Of a stretch of 64,000 nt of DNA, positions 16,206 to 25,138 are shown in pieces; the stretch's first letter is position 1, and each line of letters starts with the position of its first letter. The notes beneath the pieces are model-generated. The model saw only the letters and a list, made by a program, of their open reading frames with translations. It had not been told where the DNA came from and did not search any database. The translations under genes were made by a program, and so were the position numbers. Origin of the DNA: Fen-1362 sp964597035 (GTDB lineage Bacteria > Planctomycetota > Phycisphaerae > Sedimentisphaerales > Anaerobacaceae); assembly GCA_964597035.1 (NCBI GenBank), contig CAZQWM010000008.1:20826-84825 (forward strand). Direction: 5' to 3'.

Positions 16206-18167
16206 ATGTGGAATTTTGATATAGGATTGAGCGGACTCGATGCAGCCCGCAGAGGGCTTGACGTTGTCGGCAATAATATCGCCAACGCCGCCACCGAGGG
16301 ATATCACCGCCAGAGAGTGGACCTGGTCACCGCTTTCTCGCGATGGGAAGGCGGACTGCTTATTGGTGGAGGCGTCGAGGTCGCCGGTATTACAAGGATG
16401 ATAGATGAATTCCTCGAAGCTGAGATTCTCCGTCAGCAGTCTTCGCTCGGCCAGGTTTCACAGGAATCCTCAACGCTCAGCAGCGTGGAATCGGCCTTTG
16501 GAGAGCTGACGGGTAATACGGGTCTCAATGCCGCCATAGACCGGTTCTTCAATTCCTTAAGCAGTCTTGGTGCCAATCCCGACCAGGTTGTTTACCGCAA
16601 CGACGTGCTTTCCTCGGCGGATGCAATGGCCAGCCAGTTCAGAATGCTCGGCGACTTCCTGACAAACCTCGAATCGCAAATCAGACTGCAGGCCAAAAAC
16701 ATCATCGGCAGGACCAACGAATTGGCTTCGCAGATTGCCAAGCTTAATGAAAATATACAACAAGTAGAGATGGGCGGCACCGAAGCGGGCAACCTGCGTG
16801 ACCAGCGAGACCAGCTCATAAGCCGGATGTCCGAGCTGATGGGGGTCCAGACGCAGCAGAGAGAATATGGCGTCGTCGATGTCGAGGCCGGCGGTATCCC
16901 AATAGTTATGGGCACAAATACACTGGAGCTTGAAGTCGGCCTTAATAATGACGGTAAGCTCGGTATTACCCCCGTCGGCGCATACAATTACCAGACTCAG
17001 ATTCAGGGCGGAAAACTCGCCGGTCTTATGACTCTGCATAATACCACTCTTGCTGACATTCATAGCGACCTCGATACACTTGCTCTGGCGATAATTCAGC
17101 AGGTCAATCAGTACCACGTCGAGGGAGTCGGCTCCGACGGCTCGTTTACCGAGCTGACCGGCTGGGCGATGACAAGCCAAAACCTCAGCGATTTTGACCC
17201 GCCTATAAGCGACGGTGCTTTGTTTATTCGCGTAATCGATACCACTACCGGTGAAGTAACCCGCCATCAAATTGATATCGATGCTTCGAGTGATACATTG
17301 ACCACGGTTGCATCGGCCATCTCAGCCATCACGGGGCTAAATGCAACGGTATCCGGCTCACGGTTAAGCATTCAGGCCGATTCCGGCTATGAATTTGACT
17401 TTCTTCCTGCGGTGCTGTCTGAGCCGACGGCCCAGACTTTCACCGCCGGTTCGCCGCCGAGCGTTTCAGTATCCGGTATTTATACCGGCGCCGAAAACCA
17501 GACCTTTACACTCACGGTGGTAGGCAGCGGGACCGTTGGAAATGCCCCGTTGTTGCTTGAGGTAAGAGACGAATCATTGCAGCTTGTCGATACGCTCAAC
17601 ATCGGCACCGGTTATGCAGCCGGTGACCTGCTTGATTTCGGCAACGGAATCAAAATAGCCGTCGGCACAGGTGACCTCAACAATGGTGACAGCTTTGAGA
17701 TAGCTGCCTTTGCCAGTTCCGATACATCGGGATTACTGGCGGCGGTTGGTCTCAATACCTTTTTCTCAGGTGTAAACGCATCCAGTATGGAACTGTGCAG
17801 CGATGTCTCGGAATCGCCCGGTCGGATAGCGACCTCTCTTGGTGCGGATATGACCGACAATGCCAACGCATTAAAATTGGCCTCGGTCAGTGAGCTGCAG
17901 ATTAACGAGCTGGACTCGCTTACCGCCGGCCAGTTTTACCGCAAGCTCGTCTCCGATATCGGGCAGCAGTTGTCAATCAAGCAGATGTCGCAGGACAGCA
18001 TCGAGACCCTTCTGCAGAGCTTGACGAACCAGCAAAGCGAAATCAGTGGTGTGGACATTAACGATGAAGCCGCACAGATGCTTGTCTTTGAACGGATGTT
18101 CGAGGCGATGGCCAAGTATCTAAACACCGTTCAGTCAACGATAACTACTATTATGGAGTTGCTATAA
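16206..18167 (+). CDS. flgK: FlgK, hook-filament junction protein 1
   Basis: 653 aa. N-terminal signature: GLSGLDAARRGLDVVGNNIA then NAATEGYHRQRVD. The FlgK-specific region follows: FLEAEILRQQSSLGQVSQES and ALDRF-like AAIDRFFNSLSSLGANPDQV. The C-terminus ends in the family coiled coil (MLVFERMFEAMAKYLNTVQS). Residues about 335-400 (DIDASSDTLTTVASAISAIT, LNATVSGSRLSIQADSGYEF) resemble the module also seen in FlgE and FliD here. It links hook to filament outside the cell and is exported with FlgN. Confidence 0.97.
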   Translation: MWNFDIGLSGLDAARRGLDVVGNNIANAATEGYHRQRVDLVTAFSRWEGGLLIGGGVEVAGITRMIDEFLEAEILRQQSSLGQVSQESSTLSSVESAFGELTGNTGLNAAIDRFFNSLSSLGANPDQVVYRNDVLSSADAMASQFRMLGDFLTNLESQIRLQAKNIIGRTNELASQIAKLNENIQQVEMGGTEAGNLRDQRDQLISRMSELMGVQTQQREYGVVDVEAGGIPIVMGTNTLELEVGLNNDGKLGITPVGAYNYQTQIQGGKLAGLMTLHNTTLADIHSDLDTLALAIIQQVNQYHVEGVGSDGSFTELTGWAMTSQNLSDFDPPISDGALFIRVIDTTTGEVTRHQIDIDASSDTLTTVASAISAITGLNATVSGSRLSIQADSGYEFDFLPAVLSEPTAQTFTAGSPPSVSVSGIYTGAENQTFTLTVVGSGTVGNAPLLLEVRDESLQLVDTLNIGTGYAAGDLLDFGNGIKIAVGTGDLNNGDSFEIAAFASSDTSGLLAAVGLNTFFSGVNASSMELCSDVSESPGRIATSLGADMTDNANALKLASVSELQINELDSLTAGQFYRKLVSDIGQQLSIKQMSQDSIETLLQSLTNQQSEISGVDINDEAAQMLVFERMFEAMAKYLNTVQSTITTIMELL

Positions 18168-18193
18168 CACGCGATTTTAATGAGTGATAACAA

Positions 18194-19381
18194 ATGAGCG
18201 GCATACTTAACAGCATATACAACAACGTCAGCTTCGCCCTTGCACGGCATTCAGACGCCCTTACCCGGCTGCAGGAACAGGTCTCAACCGGCTCTCGGAT
18301 AAATCGTCCGTCGGACGACCCGTCGGCTGCGTATCATATACTCACGCTCAATACCGAACAGAGTTCGCTCGAAAATTATATCCAGAAGCTGTCCGACACA
18401 ATGAGCACGCTTGAGGTCAGCTCGTCTGTTCTCCAGCAAATGAGTTCGGTCATCAGCCAGGCAAGGGTTAGTGTCACCCAGATTGCCAGCGGTGTTTACG
18501 ACGAAGACGGGCGCCAAAGGGCTGCCGAGGCGATTGACGATGTGCTTGAGCAACTGGTTCAGCTCGCCAATACAAAACATAACGGTTGCTACCTCTTTGG
18601 CGGAGCAAATACCTCTCAGGCCCCGTACGTTGTCGAGCGCACTGATGGCGAAATCACCTCCGTCAGTTATCAGGGCAGTCTGGACCAGCGCAACGTCGAT
18701 GTTGCTCCCGGCGTAACGTCAGCCGCGTATTATGTGGGTGAGGACCTGTTTCGCTCCTCGCAGCGGTCCACGCCCGAATTCAGCGGCATCACCGGTGCCG
18801 CTGCCGGTACGGGAACCTCCAATGTCACCGGAGACGTCTGGCTGACGGTAACATTCGACGGCTCGAACTATCAAATTTCAATAGACGACGGTGCCACCTT
18901 CGTGACCGTTCCCTCAGGTGGAGACGCAAATCAGCAGGTAACGGATTCCCGAACCGGAAAGGTCCTTTACGTTGATACGACCGGGATAGACTCTACCGGC
19001 GTCGAGCTTGTTCGTGTCCCCGGGACATACGATATTTTCAGCACGCTAATCAGTATCCGCGATATACTCAGAAACGACAGGGACCTGTCGGACCAGCAGC
19101 TAAACCAGCTTCACAGCGACTCGATGACAGCACTTGAGGAAATAGGGAATCTCGTCACTCAGAAACAGGTTTCGGTGGGGGCAAAAGTAGGATTCCTCAG
19201 TCAGCTCAATGACAGTCTCGAAAGCGTAAAGTACGACGCCGAAGACGAGGTGAGCCGCCTGGAAGAAGCGGACATTGCCCAGATTGCCATAGACCTGTCG
19301 CGTCACGAATTGCTTTACGAGATGTCACTGTCGGTTGCCGGCAAGCTTATGTCCTTGTCGCTGCTTGATTTCATTGAATAA
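18194..19381 (+). CDS. flgL: FlgL, hook-filament junction protein 2
   Basis: 395 aa of the flagellin/FlgL family. N-terminal block: LTRLQEQVSTGSRINRPSDD then PSAAYHILTL. C-terminal block: LEEADIAQIAIDLSRHELLY followed by EMSLSVAGKLMSLSLLDFIE. It is longer than enteric FlgL, with a central Gly/Thr/Asp-rich insertion around 195-270 (VWLTVTFDGSNYQISIDDGA). Last gene of the flgD-led operon. No terminator is obvious after it; 130 bp downstream a new sigma-54 promoter begins the next unit. Confidence 0.95.
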   Translation: MSGILNSIYNNVSFALARHSDALTRLQEQVSTGSRINRPSDDPSAAYHILTLNTEQSSLENYIQKLSDTMSTLEVSSSVLQQMSSVISQARVSVTQIASGVYDEDGRQRAAEAIDDVLEQLVQLANTKHNGCYLFGGANTSQAPYVVERTDGEITSVSYQGSLDQRNVDVAPGVTSAAYYVGEDLFRSSQRSTPEFSGITGAAAGTGTSNVTGDVWLTVTFDGSNYQISIDDGATFVTVPSGGDANQQVTDSRTGKVLYVDTTGIDSTGVELVRVPGTYDIFSTLISIRDILRNDRDLSDQQLNQLHSDSMTALEEIGNLVTQKQVSVGAKVGFLSQLNDSLESVKYDAEDEVSRLEEADIAQIAIDLSRHELLYEMSLSVAGKLMSLSLLDFIE

Positions 19382-19511
19382 CGGGGGTGGGTGTTATCAG
19401 GATATTGCCGTGTCGGCGATGTCCCGTGGAAATGTTCGATATTTATACACATTTTGAGGTTTCTGCGGGTTTGATCGCCCTTGGTGTTGCCTGAGGAGCC
19501 GGTGAGGTTGC

Positions 19512-19528
19512 GGGCACGCCGTTTGCAT
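19512..19528 (+). promoter_or_regulatory. Sigma-54 (-24/-12) promoter of the glycosylation island
   Basis: The site reads GGGCACGCCGTTTGCAT. GG at 19513-19514 and GC at 19525-19526 have the exact ten-base spacing, and the CACG and TTTGCA elements match the consensus. Predicted start near 19538 gives a leader of about 70 nt before the ATG at 19608. It lies in the 226-bp gap after flgL. It ties the following glycosyltransferase genes to the flagellar regulon. Confidence 0.85.
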
Positions 19529-19607
19529 CGTTTTACGGCGTCAAACCGGGTGCATAAAGTCGGTGCACCTGTGTTTTGTTGAAGGTCAGATTAGGGAGCG
19601 AAAGTTA

Positions 19608-21041
19608 ATGGAAAACACCAATAATTACTACCAGGAGGGCCTCAAGCTGGCCGAAGCCGGCCGGCACAAAGAGGCCCTGGAGTGTATGCAGTTGCACCTG
19701 AATTCTTCCCCTGACGACGCCCAGGCGATAAACGATGCCGGGGCGATTCTGCACTGCCTTGGACGGTCCGAAGAGGCGATAGAATACTTCCGAAGGGCAA
19801 GGATTCTCGTCCCGGATTCTGCGGAGATACTCTGGAATCTCGCGGAGGCCTGCCTGGCCGTTGGAAATGCAAAACACGCCGCCGAGCTTTTCGATGATAT
19901 GGCGCGCAAGGGTATTCTAAATGCCGATGTTCTCAACAGGACGGCAAACGTCTTCCTCGACCAGGGCCGCGCGGGCGATGCCATCGAAATGCTCCTTCGT
20001 TCGTTACAGGTCTCGCCCAACCAGGAGCTGCTTACGCCTATGCTGAAGGTCATACGAACTAAAAGGCCGAAGGTCGCGTTTTTTTGCGGCGTGAAAGGGG
20101 ACGTGAAGTTCCTTTCGGACATTTACAGCTTCATCGAGCAGCGGTTCCCGGTCGAATTTTGTGAAAGCTCCGATGTCAACCGGATACGTGAGGTGATGCA
20201 GTCCAGTGATATATGCTGGTTCGAATGGTGCACCGGTATCGTTGCCGCCGCATCGAAGCTGCCTAAGGTCTCTAAAAATATTGTTCGCCTGCACCGTTTC
20301 GAGGCCTACAGCGACTGGCCGATGAAGACAAACTGGGAGAATATCGATACGCTTATTACCGTGGGTAACTCCTTCGTAAAGGATGCTCTGTTGCGACAGG
20401 TCCCGGCTATCGAAGCTCACACCAGTCTCGTTACAATTCCCAATGGCGTAAATCTCGAAAAGTTCAATTTTGGCGAAAAACCGCGAGGCAAAAACATCGC
20501 CTGTATCGGCTATCTGAATGTGAGAAAGAATCCGATGTTCCTGCTGCAGTGCATGCAAAAGCTGCACTATATAGACCCGCAATACAAGCTGTTTTTCGCC
20601 GGAGTTTTCCAGGACGCGGCACTTGAGCAGTATATCCGCCATATGGTCAAAGCGCTCGACCTGTCTGACGTGGTGTTCTTCGATGGCTGGCGAGACGATG
20701 TCAGTGGCTGGCTTGCGGATAAACACTTTATAGTATCCGCCAGCATATCGGAAAGTCAGGGAATGGGTATTTTGGAGGGGATGGCCTGTGGGCTTAAGCC
20801 CGTTGTTCACAATTTCCCCGGCGCTGAGCAGATACTGCCCCCAGAGTTTCTTTTCAACATCGCCGAGGAGTTCTGCGGGCAGATTTGTTCGGATTCTTAC
20901 CAGCCGCAGCGATATCGGGCGTTCGTTGAAGAAAAGTATTCGCTTAAGCAACAGCTAAGCGAAATCAACAAGCTCTTTTTGCGCTTCGGGGCCGAAATAG
21001 ACGCCCGCAAATCTGCCGTAACTTGTGCTGCTGGAACGTAG
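19608..21041 (+). CDS. TPR-GT4 glycosyltransferase, putative flagellar glycosylation
   Basis: 477 aa from the ATG at 19608, which is preceded by GGGAG; an in-frame GTG at 19563 is possible but has no ribosome site. Residues about 5-130 are TPRs (YYQEGLKLAEAGRHKEALEC, ILHCLGRSEEAIEYFRRARI). Residues about 165-460 are a GT-B family 4 glycosyltransferase: IPNGVNLEKFNFG, IGYLNVRKNPMFLLQCM, then the nucleotide-sugar site SISESQGMGILEGMACGLKP. No membrane segment, so it is cytoplasmic. TPR-fused cytoplasmic transferases often modify proteins, in some bacteria flagellin. First gene after the sigma-54 promoter. The acceptor is inferred from the flagellar setting. Confidence 0.85.
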   Translation: MENTNNYYQEGLKLAEAGRHKEALECMQLHLNSSPDDAQAINDAGAILHCLGRSEEAIEYFRRARILVPDSAEILWNLAEACLAVGNAKHAAELFDDMARKGILNADVLNRTANVFLDQGRAGDAIEMLLRSLQVSPNQELLTPMLKVIRTKRPKVAFFCGVKGDVKFLSDIYSFIEQRFPVEFCESSDVNRIREVMQSSDICWFEWCTGIVAAASKLPKVSKNIVRLHRFEAYSDWPMKTNWENIDTLITVGNSFVKDALLRQVPAIEAHTSLVTIPNGVNLEKFNFGEKPRGKNIACIGYLNVRKNPMFLLQCMQKLHYIDPQYKLFFAGVFQDAALEQYIRHMVKALDLSDVVFFDGWRDDVSGWLADKHFIVSASISESQGMGILEGMACGLKPVVHNFPGAEQILPPEFLFNIAEEFCGQICSDSYQPQRYRAFVEEKYSLKQQLSEINKLFLRFGAEIDARKSAVTCAAGT

Positions 21042-21048
21042 CCCCCAA

Positions 21049-22659
21049 ATGAGCCGGACGAGCGAAACCAAAAATGGACCGATGGTTAGTGTCCTTGTGC
21101 CGACGTTCAACAGGCCCTTGTATCTGGCACAGGCACTTGATTCCGCCGTGCGCCAGACCTATGCCAATCTGCAAATCATAGTCATAAACGACGGCGGCAG
21201 TGACGTCACAAACATAGTTGAATCGTTTAACGACCCACGAATCCTGTTCATAAATAAAAATCAAAATTGCGGCAAGGCGGCTTCGCTCAACGTCGCCCTC
21301 GAACACGCCGGGGGAAAATACGTGGCTTATCTCGATGACGACGACATCTACTATCCGCATCATATTGAAACGCTTGTTGACACCCTGGAGAATCATACCG
21401 ACTGCGGAGTTGCTTATACCGACCTCTATAAAACATATTACAGACCTGCTCCGGACGGAAGGAGAATCGCACTGAGCAAAGTCGTCAAGGTCAGCAGAGA
21501 CTTCGACCGATTCCTTATGCTGTATTACAACCACGTCCTGCACGTAAGCTGTCTTCATCGTAGGGACCTGCTCGATAAGACGGGGCCTTATAACGAGACG
21601 CTCAACGTTCTGATTGACTGGGATATGACACGTCGGCTGGCCTTTTTCTCCGATTTCTGTCACGTTCATCAAATTACCGGCGAATACTTTCAGTCCATCG
21701 GCGAAAGTGACAGGATATCAATTCAAAAGCGAAAGGACGAAAAAGAATACATCCGCAACGTGATGACTATTCGCACGACAAGGCCGGCCAGGCCCTGGCC
21801 TATGCTCGGGGATTTATCCATAATCTGCACCGCCGACCGCCTCAATCGTCAAACAGCCCTTACAATCGGTCTTATTTGCAGACATACTTTCTATCCCAAC
21901 AAGTTGTATTTGACACTGCCGGGCGAGGATATAGCTCGCCTGAGCACCGATGTATCGAATATCGTTACAGTGCCTGTCGACCCGGCCGCAACGCAGCTTC
22001 AGCGCATTGACAGGGCGCTTGCCGATTGCGACGCTGACTTCGTAGCCGTGGTCCCGCCGGATTTTCCAATTCGCGATATGTGGCTGGAGGATTCTCTCTA
22101 CGCTCTGCTCAACACATCGAATGCTTCTGAGGCGTTTGAGCTTGAGGATTCCACGCCTGCCTGTCGTGCGGTAGTTGCGAAAAGAGAACATCTGCAGATC
22201 GCTCGCTCCGGATACCCGAATTTACCCATTGAGCAAGGTCTTGTGGCCGCGGGCGTCGGCCTGCGTCGTCTGCGGCCTGAAGAGATTCCATTCCAGTTTG
22301 ACACGCTGCTTCAACAGGCACACGAAAACGAAAAGCAGGGCGACTGGAAACAAGCCGCTAAAATCTATGAGTTCATTGCTGAACATCATCAGAATCAGTT
22401 ATGGATGAAATCACAGGCTGCTGCCGCCCTGTTTAACGCCGGGGATTTTGGCAGGGCGACCGAGCTTATCTCGTGGGTAAACAGCCGGCGCCCGACCGTG
22501 GATACGCTGATGCTGGAGGCACGGCTTAGACGGCGGGAAAGAGATTTCAAATCGGCCTTGGTGCTGCTCAATAGGGCCGAAGATATATTAACCTGCCACC
22601 TGTCGCCTGAAATTATTGAAGAGCAACAGGCCGCACATACAAACAGCAAACGTAAATAG
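21049..22659 (+). CDS. GT2 glycosyltransferase with C-terminal TPR-like tail
   Basis: About 536 aa. The GT-A family 2 domain is at residues about 12-250: MVSVLVPTFNRPLYLAQALD, QIIVINDGGSD, and the metal/nucleotide DxD-like motif in AYLDDDDIYYPHH. A second region, about 255-420, looks like another partial GT-A fold (LSIICTADRLNRQTALTIGL) but lacks a clear DxD. The tail, about 425-535, is TPR-like (QAHENEKQGDWKQAAKIYEF). Start choice: ATG at 21049, eight bases after the previous stop; a GTG at 21025 overlapping that gene is an alternative. Cytoplasmic. Probably extends the glycan started by its neighbour; sugar unknown. Confidence 0.85.
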   Translation: MSRTSETKNGPMVSVLVPTFNRPLYLAQALDSAVRQTYANLQIIVINDGGSDVTNIVESFNDPRILFINKNQNCGKAASLNVALEHAGGKYVAYLDDDDIYYPHHIETLVDTLENHTDCGVAYTDLYKTYYRPAPDGRRIALSKVVKVSRDFDRFLMLYYNHVLHVSCLHRRDLLDKTGPYNETLNVLIDWDMTRRLAFFSDFCHVHQITGEYFQSIGESDRISIQKRKDEKEYIRNVMTIRTTRPARPWPMLGDLSIICTADRLNRQTALTIGLICRHTFYPNKLYLTLPGEDIARLSTDVSNIVTVPVDPAATQLQRIDRALADCDADFVAVVPPDFPIRDMWLEDSLYALLNTSNASEAFELEDSTPACRAVVAKREHLQIARSGYPNLPIEQGLVAAGVGLRRLRPEEIPFQFDTLLQQAHENEKQGDWKQAAKIYEFIAEHHQNQLWMKSQAAAALFNAGDFGRATELISWVNSRRPTVDTLMLEARLRRRERDFKSALVLLNRAEDILTCHLSPEIIEEQQAAHTNSKRK

Positions 22660-22670
22660 GAATCGGCAAA

Positions 22671-23333
22671 ATGTCTGAAAAGCAAACCACCGCAACCGAT
22701 ACTACGCAAAACACAATTGTCGAACAGCCCAATTCGACTCAGCACTATGAGTTGTTGATGGAGCTGGCTGACTGTCTGACGAGTGTCGGTAAATATGAAG
22801 AAGCGCAGCAGCACTACGAGAAGGCGACTTCGCTCGACCCGGATGCTGCGGGACCTTACCTCGGCCTGGGTGTTGTCGCCCTGCAGAAAAACCTGCCCGA
22901 AGACGCTGCGATTGCCTTCAAGGTTGCCTGCCGGCTTGACCCGGCCTGTGCCAGGGCCTATGCTGGCCTGGCTATTATCGCGCAACAGCGAGCGCACTAC
23001 ACGGAGGCCTTCCAGATGTATCTTAAATGCCTTGAGCTTGAAAACGACAATCTGACCGCGCTGCTCGGACTGTTTCAGACATCCTGCCAGATGGGTTCGT
23101 TTGAGAAGATAATCCACTACCTTCGTGCGTATCTGAAGATGCATCCCGGCGATACATCGGTTATGTTCGCCCTGGCTGCTTTGTATATGAAAGACGGTCG
23201 GCTTGACGAATCCCAAAACCTCCTTCGTGACGTTCTTGCACTACAGCCGGACCACAAAGATGCGGCAAACCTGCTCGAAGAGCTTGAACGCGGACCCGCG
23301 GAGAAGGCTCAGCCCGGAGTCAACGGCAAATGA
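22671..23333 (+). CDS. Soluble TPR protein of the glycosylation island
   Basis: 220 aa composed almost entirely of about five TPR motifs, for example DCLTSVGKYEEAQQHYEKAT, GVVALQKNLPEDAAIAFKVA, AALYMKDGRLDESQNLLRDV. No signal peptide, membrane helix or catalytic motif. It starts 11 bp after the GT2-TPR gene and its stop overlaps the next ATG (ATGA). It is likely a protein-binding adaptor, perhaps recruiting the acceptor protein or the transferases. That role is inferred. Confidence 0.85.
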   Translation: MSEKQTTATDTTQNTIVEQPNSTQHYELLMELADCLTSVGKYEEAQQHYEKATSLDPDAAGPYLGLGVVALQKNLPEDAAIAFKVACRLDPACARAYAGLAIIAQQRAHYTEAFQMYLKCLELENDNLTALLGLFQTSCQMGSFEKIIHYLRAYLKMHPGDTSVMFALAALYMKDGRLDESQNLLRDVLALQPDHKDAANLLEELERGPAEKAQPGVNGK

Positions 23334-23647
23334 GTGTAGAAGAAGAGATGCAACTGCTGACTCAACTTACCGAGCTGCTCGAAAAACAGCTCGACCGGGC
23401 TCGGCGGGGAAGCTTCACGGATATGGAGCGGTTGGCTGCAAAGTGCGAACCGCTTGTAGAGAAAATAACGCAAGCCCGACTGCTTGAAAGGCCGGAATAC
23501 AAAGTCAGCCGGGAGCATCTTGCTGAGCTTTATCATCAGCTTCAGCTTGTGCTTTCGGCGCAAAAAAACGTTACTGCTGAAAAACTTGGCTCGATTCGCA
23601 AAAGTAAGCGCGTTGTCTCGGCCTACCGTGACAATGCGCACCGCTGA
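23330..23647 (+). CDS. Small helical protein, FliT/FlgN-like chaperone candidate
   Basis: 105 aa, nearly all helical and highly charged: LLTQLTELLEKQLDRARRGS, MERLAAKCEPLVEKITQA, then EHLAELYHQLQLVLSAQKNV. Size and pattern fit the FlgN/FliT class of export chaperones, which are too divergent to identify firmly by eye. A FlgN-like gene already sits before flgK, so this one could serve FliD (as FliT does) or flagellin. It is coupled by ATGA overlap to the TPR gene, inside the glycosyltransferase operon. It could couple glycosylation to export. Confidence 0.6.
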   Translation: MSVEEEMQLLTQLTELLEKQLDRARRGSFTDMERLAAKCEPLVEKITQARLLERPEYKVSREHLAELYHQLQLVLSAQKNVTAEKLGSIRKSKRVVSAYRDNAHR

Positions 23648-23653
23648 TTTGAT

Positions 23654-25051
23654 ATGCAGCATAATAAGCCCAATGTCGTTGTTGTATTAGTTGATGCCCT
23701 CAGGCCTGACCACCTCTCGTGTTATGGCTATGGCAGACCGACCGGCTCAAGGCTCAATGAATTTGCAGAACAATCGGTCCTGTTTACGTCGGCTTTTTCC
23801 GCATCATCCTGTACGGTCAGCTCCATTCCTTCTATTATCACCGGGCTTTATCCGTCGTTGCACCGCACGGGTGTGGATGGGAATCTTACGACTCTTTCCG
23901 CCGATGTCCCCACCATCGCCGAGGTGCTGAACAGGTCCGGCTATTGCACGGTGGGATTCAATACCAATCCTTTGGTTTGCGGCAAACATGGTTACAGCAG
24001 GGGGTATAGTTGCTATTACGACCTTTTTCCAGAAAAGACTAATATTAAAATACCGGCCACCATCGAGTATTCCTGGCAGGGTGTAACTAAAAGGGAGAAT
24101 GTCGAATTTACTCAGCCGTATGTCTGCAGCGGGGATTTAACAAAGCAGGTCGGCGCCTGGCTGGACGCAAATGAACGGCAGCCGTTCTTTATGTGGTTGC
24201 ATTATATGGACACCCACGCGCCATATCTTCCAAGACAACCTCATTTTTCCCGGTTCTCGGCCGACAAACCCAAAGCAGAGGTTGTTCGCTTTGTCAGACA
24301 GCTCAACAGCATATACGACGTACTTCACCGGGACCAGGACCGGATAAGCCCGCTGGACAGGCAATTGATAATGGACTGTTACGATTCGGAGATAGCGTAT
24401 TTCGATAGCATGTTTGGCAGGTTGTTGGATTGTTTCCAAAAGCACGGCCTGCTCGAAAATACCCTCTTGATTGTTACTGCGGACCACGGCGAGGAGTTCT
24501 GGGAGCATCAACGATGGGGACATTATGTGAGAATGTTCGATATTAACCTCCGTGTGCCCCTGATTTTGAGATACCCGCAGTTGCATTCATCGAACAAAAT
24601 ATTATCGCAGCAGGTTCGCAATATCGACATCTTCCCGACTATCCTGGAGATTTTAAATCTCAACAGCGATTGCCGGATGTCCGGGGTTTCGCTGTTGCCT
24701 TGTATCCGCGACGAATATATGGCGGCGCCTTTGCCTGTCGTGGCGGAAGGCGGGGGGGTGATTCAACTTTTAACGAAAACAAATACTGACCGTATGTATG
24801 CACTAAGGACGCCGGAGTGGAAGTATATAAAGAACACCACTCATCCTCAGTCGCAGCTCTATGACTTGCAAAATGACCCGCAGGAGACCAGCGACCTGTC
24901 GGCTGAACCATTCGCTGACGCCACTATGAAGGCCCTTGACCGCCGGTTAACGGATTTGTTGAGTTCCGGTGGCGAACGAAAAAATAGTATGCCGCAGCAG
25001 GAGATGGATTCCAAGATTATCGCACAGCTCGCACAGCTTGGATACGCATAA
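23654..25051 (+). CDS. Sulfatase-fold (alkaline phosphatase superfamily) enzyme without formylglycine motif
   Basis: 465 aa. Metal-binding landmarks of the sulfatase fold are present: VVVLVDALRPDHLSCYGYG near the N-terminus, IITGLYPSLH at about 61-70, and TADHGEEFWEHQRWGHY followed by RVPLILRYP. The nucleophile region reads CTVSSIPS (53-60), not C/S-x-P-x-R. Counting back from TG, Thr54 falls where the formylglycine Cys would be, with Cys53 beside it. A Thr there is typical of phosphotransferases or phosphodiesterases of this superfamily rather than sulfatases. No signal peptide or membrane helix is visible, so it is probably cytoplasmic. It starts six bp after the chaperone-like gene. Possible role: decorating a glycan or protein with a phospho-group. 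Confidence 0.85.
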   Translation: MQHNKPNVVVVLVDALRPDHLSCYGYGRPTGSRLNEFAEQSVLFTSAFSASSCTVSSIPSIITGLYPSLHRTGVDGNLTTLSADVPTIAEVLNRSGYCTVGFNTNPLVCGKHGYSRGYSCYYDLFPEKTNIKIPATIEYSWQGVTKRENVEFTQPYVCSGDLTKQVGAWLDANERQPFFMWLHYMDTHAPYLPRQPHFSRFSADKPKAEVVRFVRQLNSIYDVLHRDQDRISPLDRQLIMDCYDSEIAYFDSMFGRLLDCFQKHGLLENTLLIVTADHGEEFWEHQRWGHYVRMFDINLRVPLILRYPQLHSSNKILSQQVRNIDIFPTILEILNLNSDCRMSGVSLLPCIRDEYMAAPLPVVAEGGGVIQLLTKTNTDRMYALRTPEWKYIKNTTHPQSQLYDLQNDPQETSDLSAEPFADATMKALDRRLTDLLSSGGERKNSMPQQEMDSKIIAQLAQLGYA

Positions 25052-25138
25052 ACGCCCGAGGGGTTTTTACGTGGCACAAGCAGGACGGTAGGGGATGGTT
25101 GTGCAACTGGCGGGCGAGCTGACGAGATATAGTAATTT

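Noticed and set aside
20004..20951. Long minus-strand open frame (315 codons) opposite the GT4-TPR gene
   Set aside because: It mirrors a well-supported glycosyltransferase on the plus strand, has no recognisable domain and no ribosome site; similar antisense frames occur at 9721-10461, 22395-23216 and 2032-2622.
23806..23833. Formylglycine sulfatase signature in the sulfatase-fold gene
   Set aside because: The sequence is CTVSSIPS, which does not meet C/S-x-P-x-R, so sulfatase activity was not assigned.
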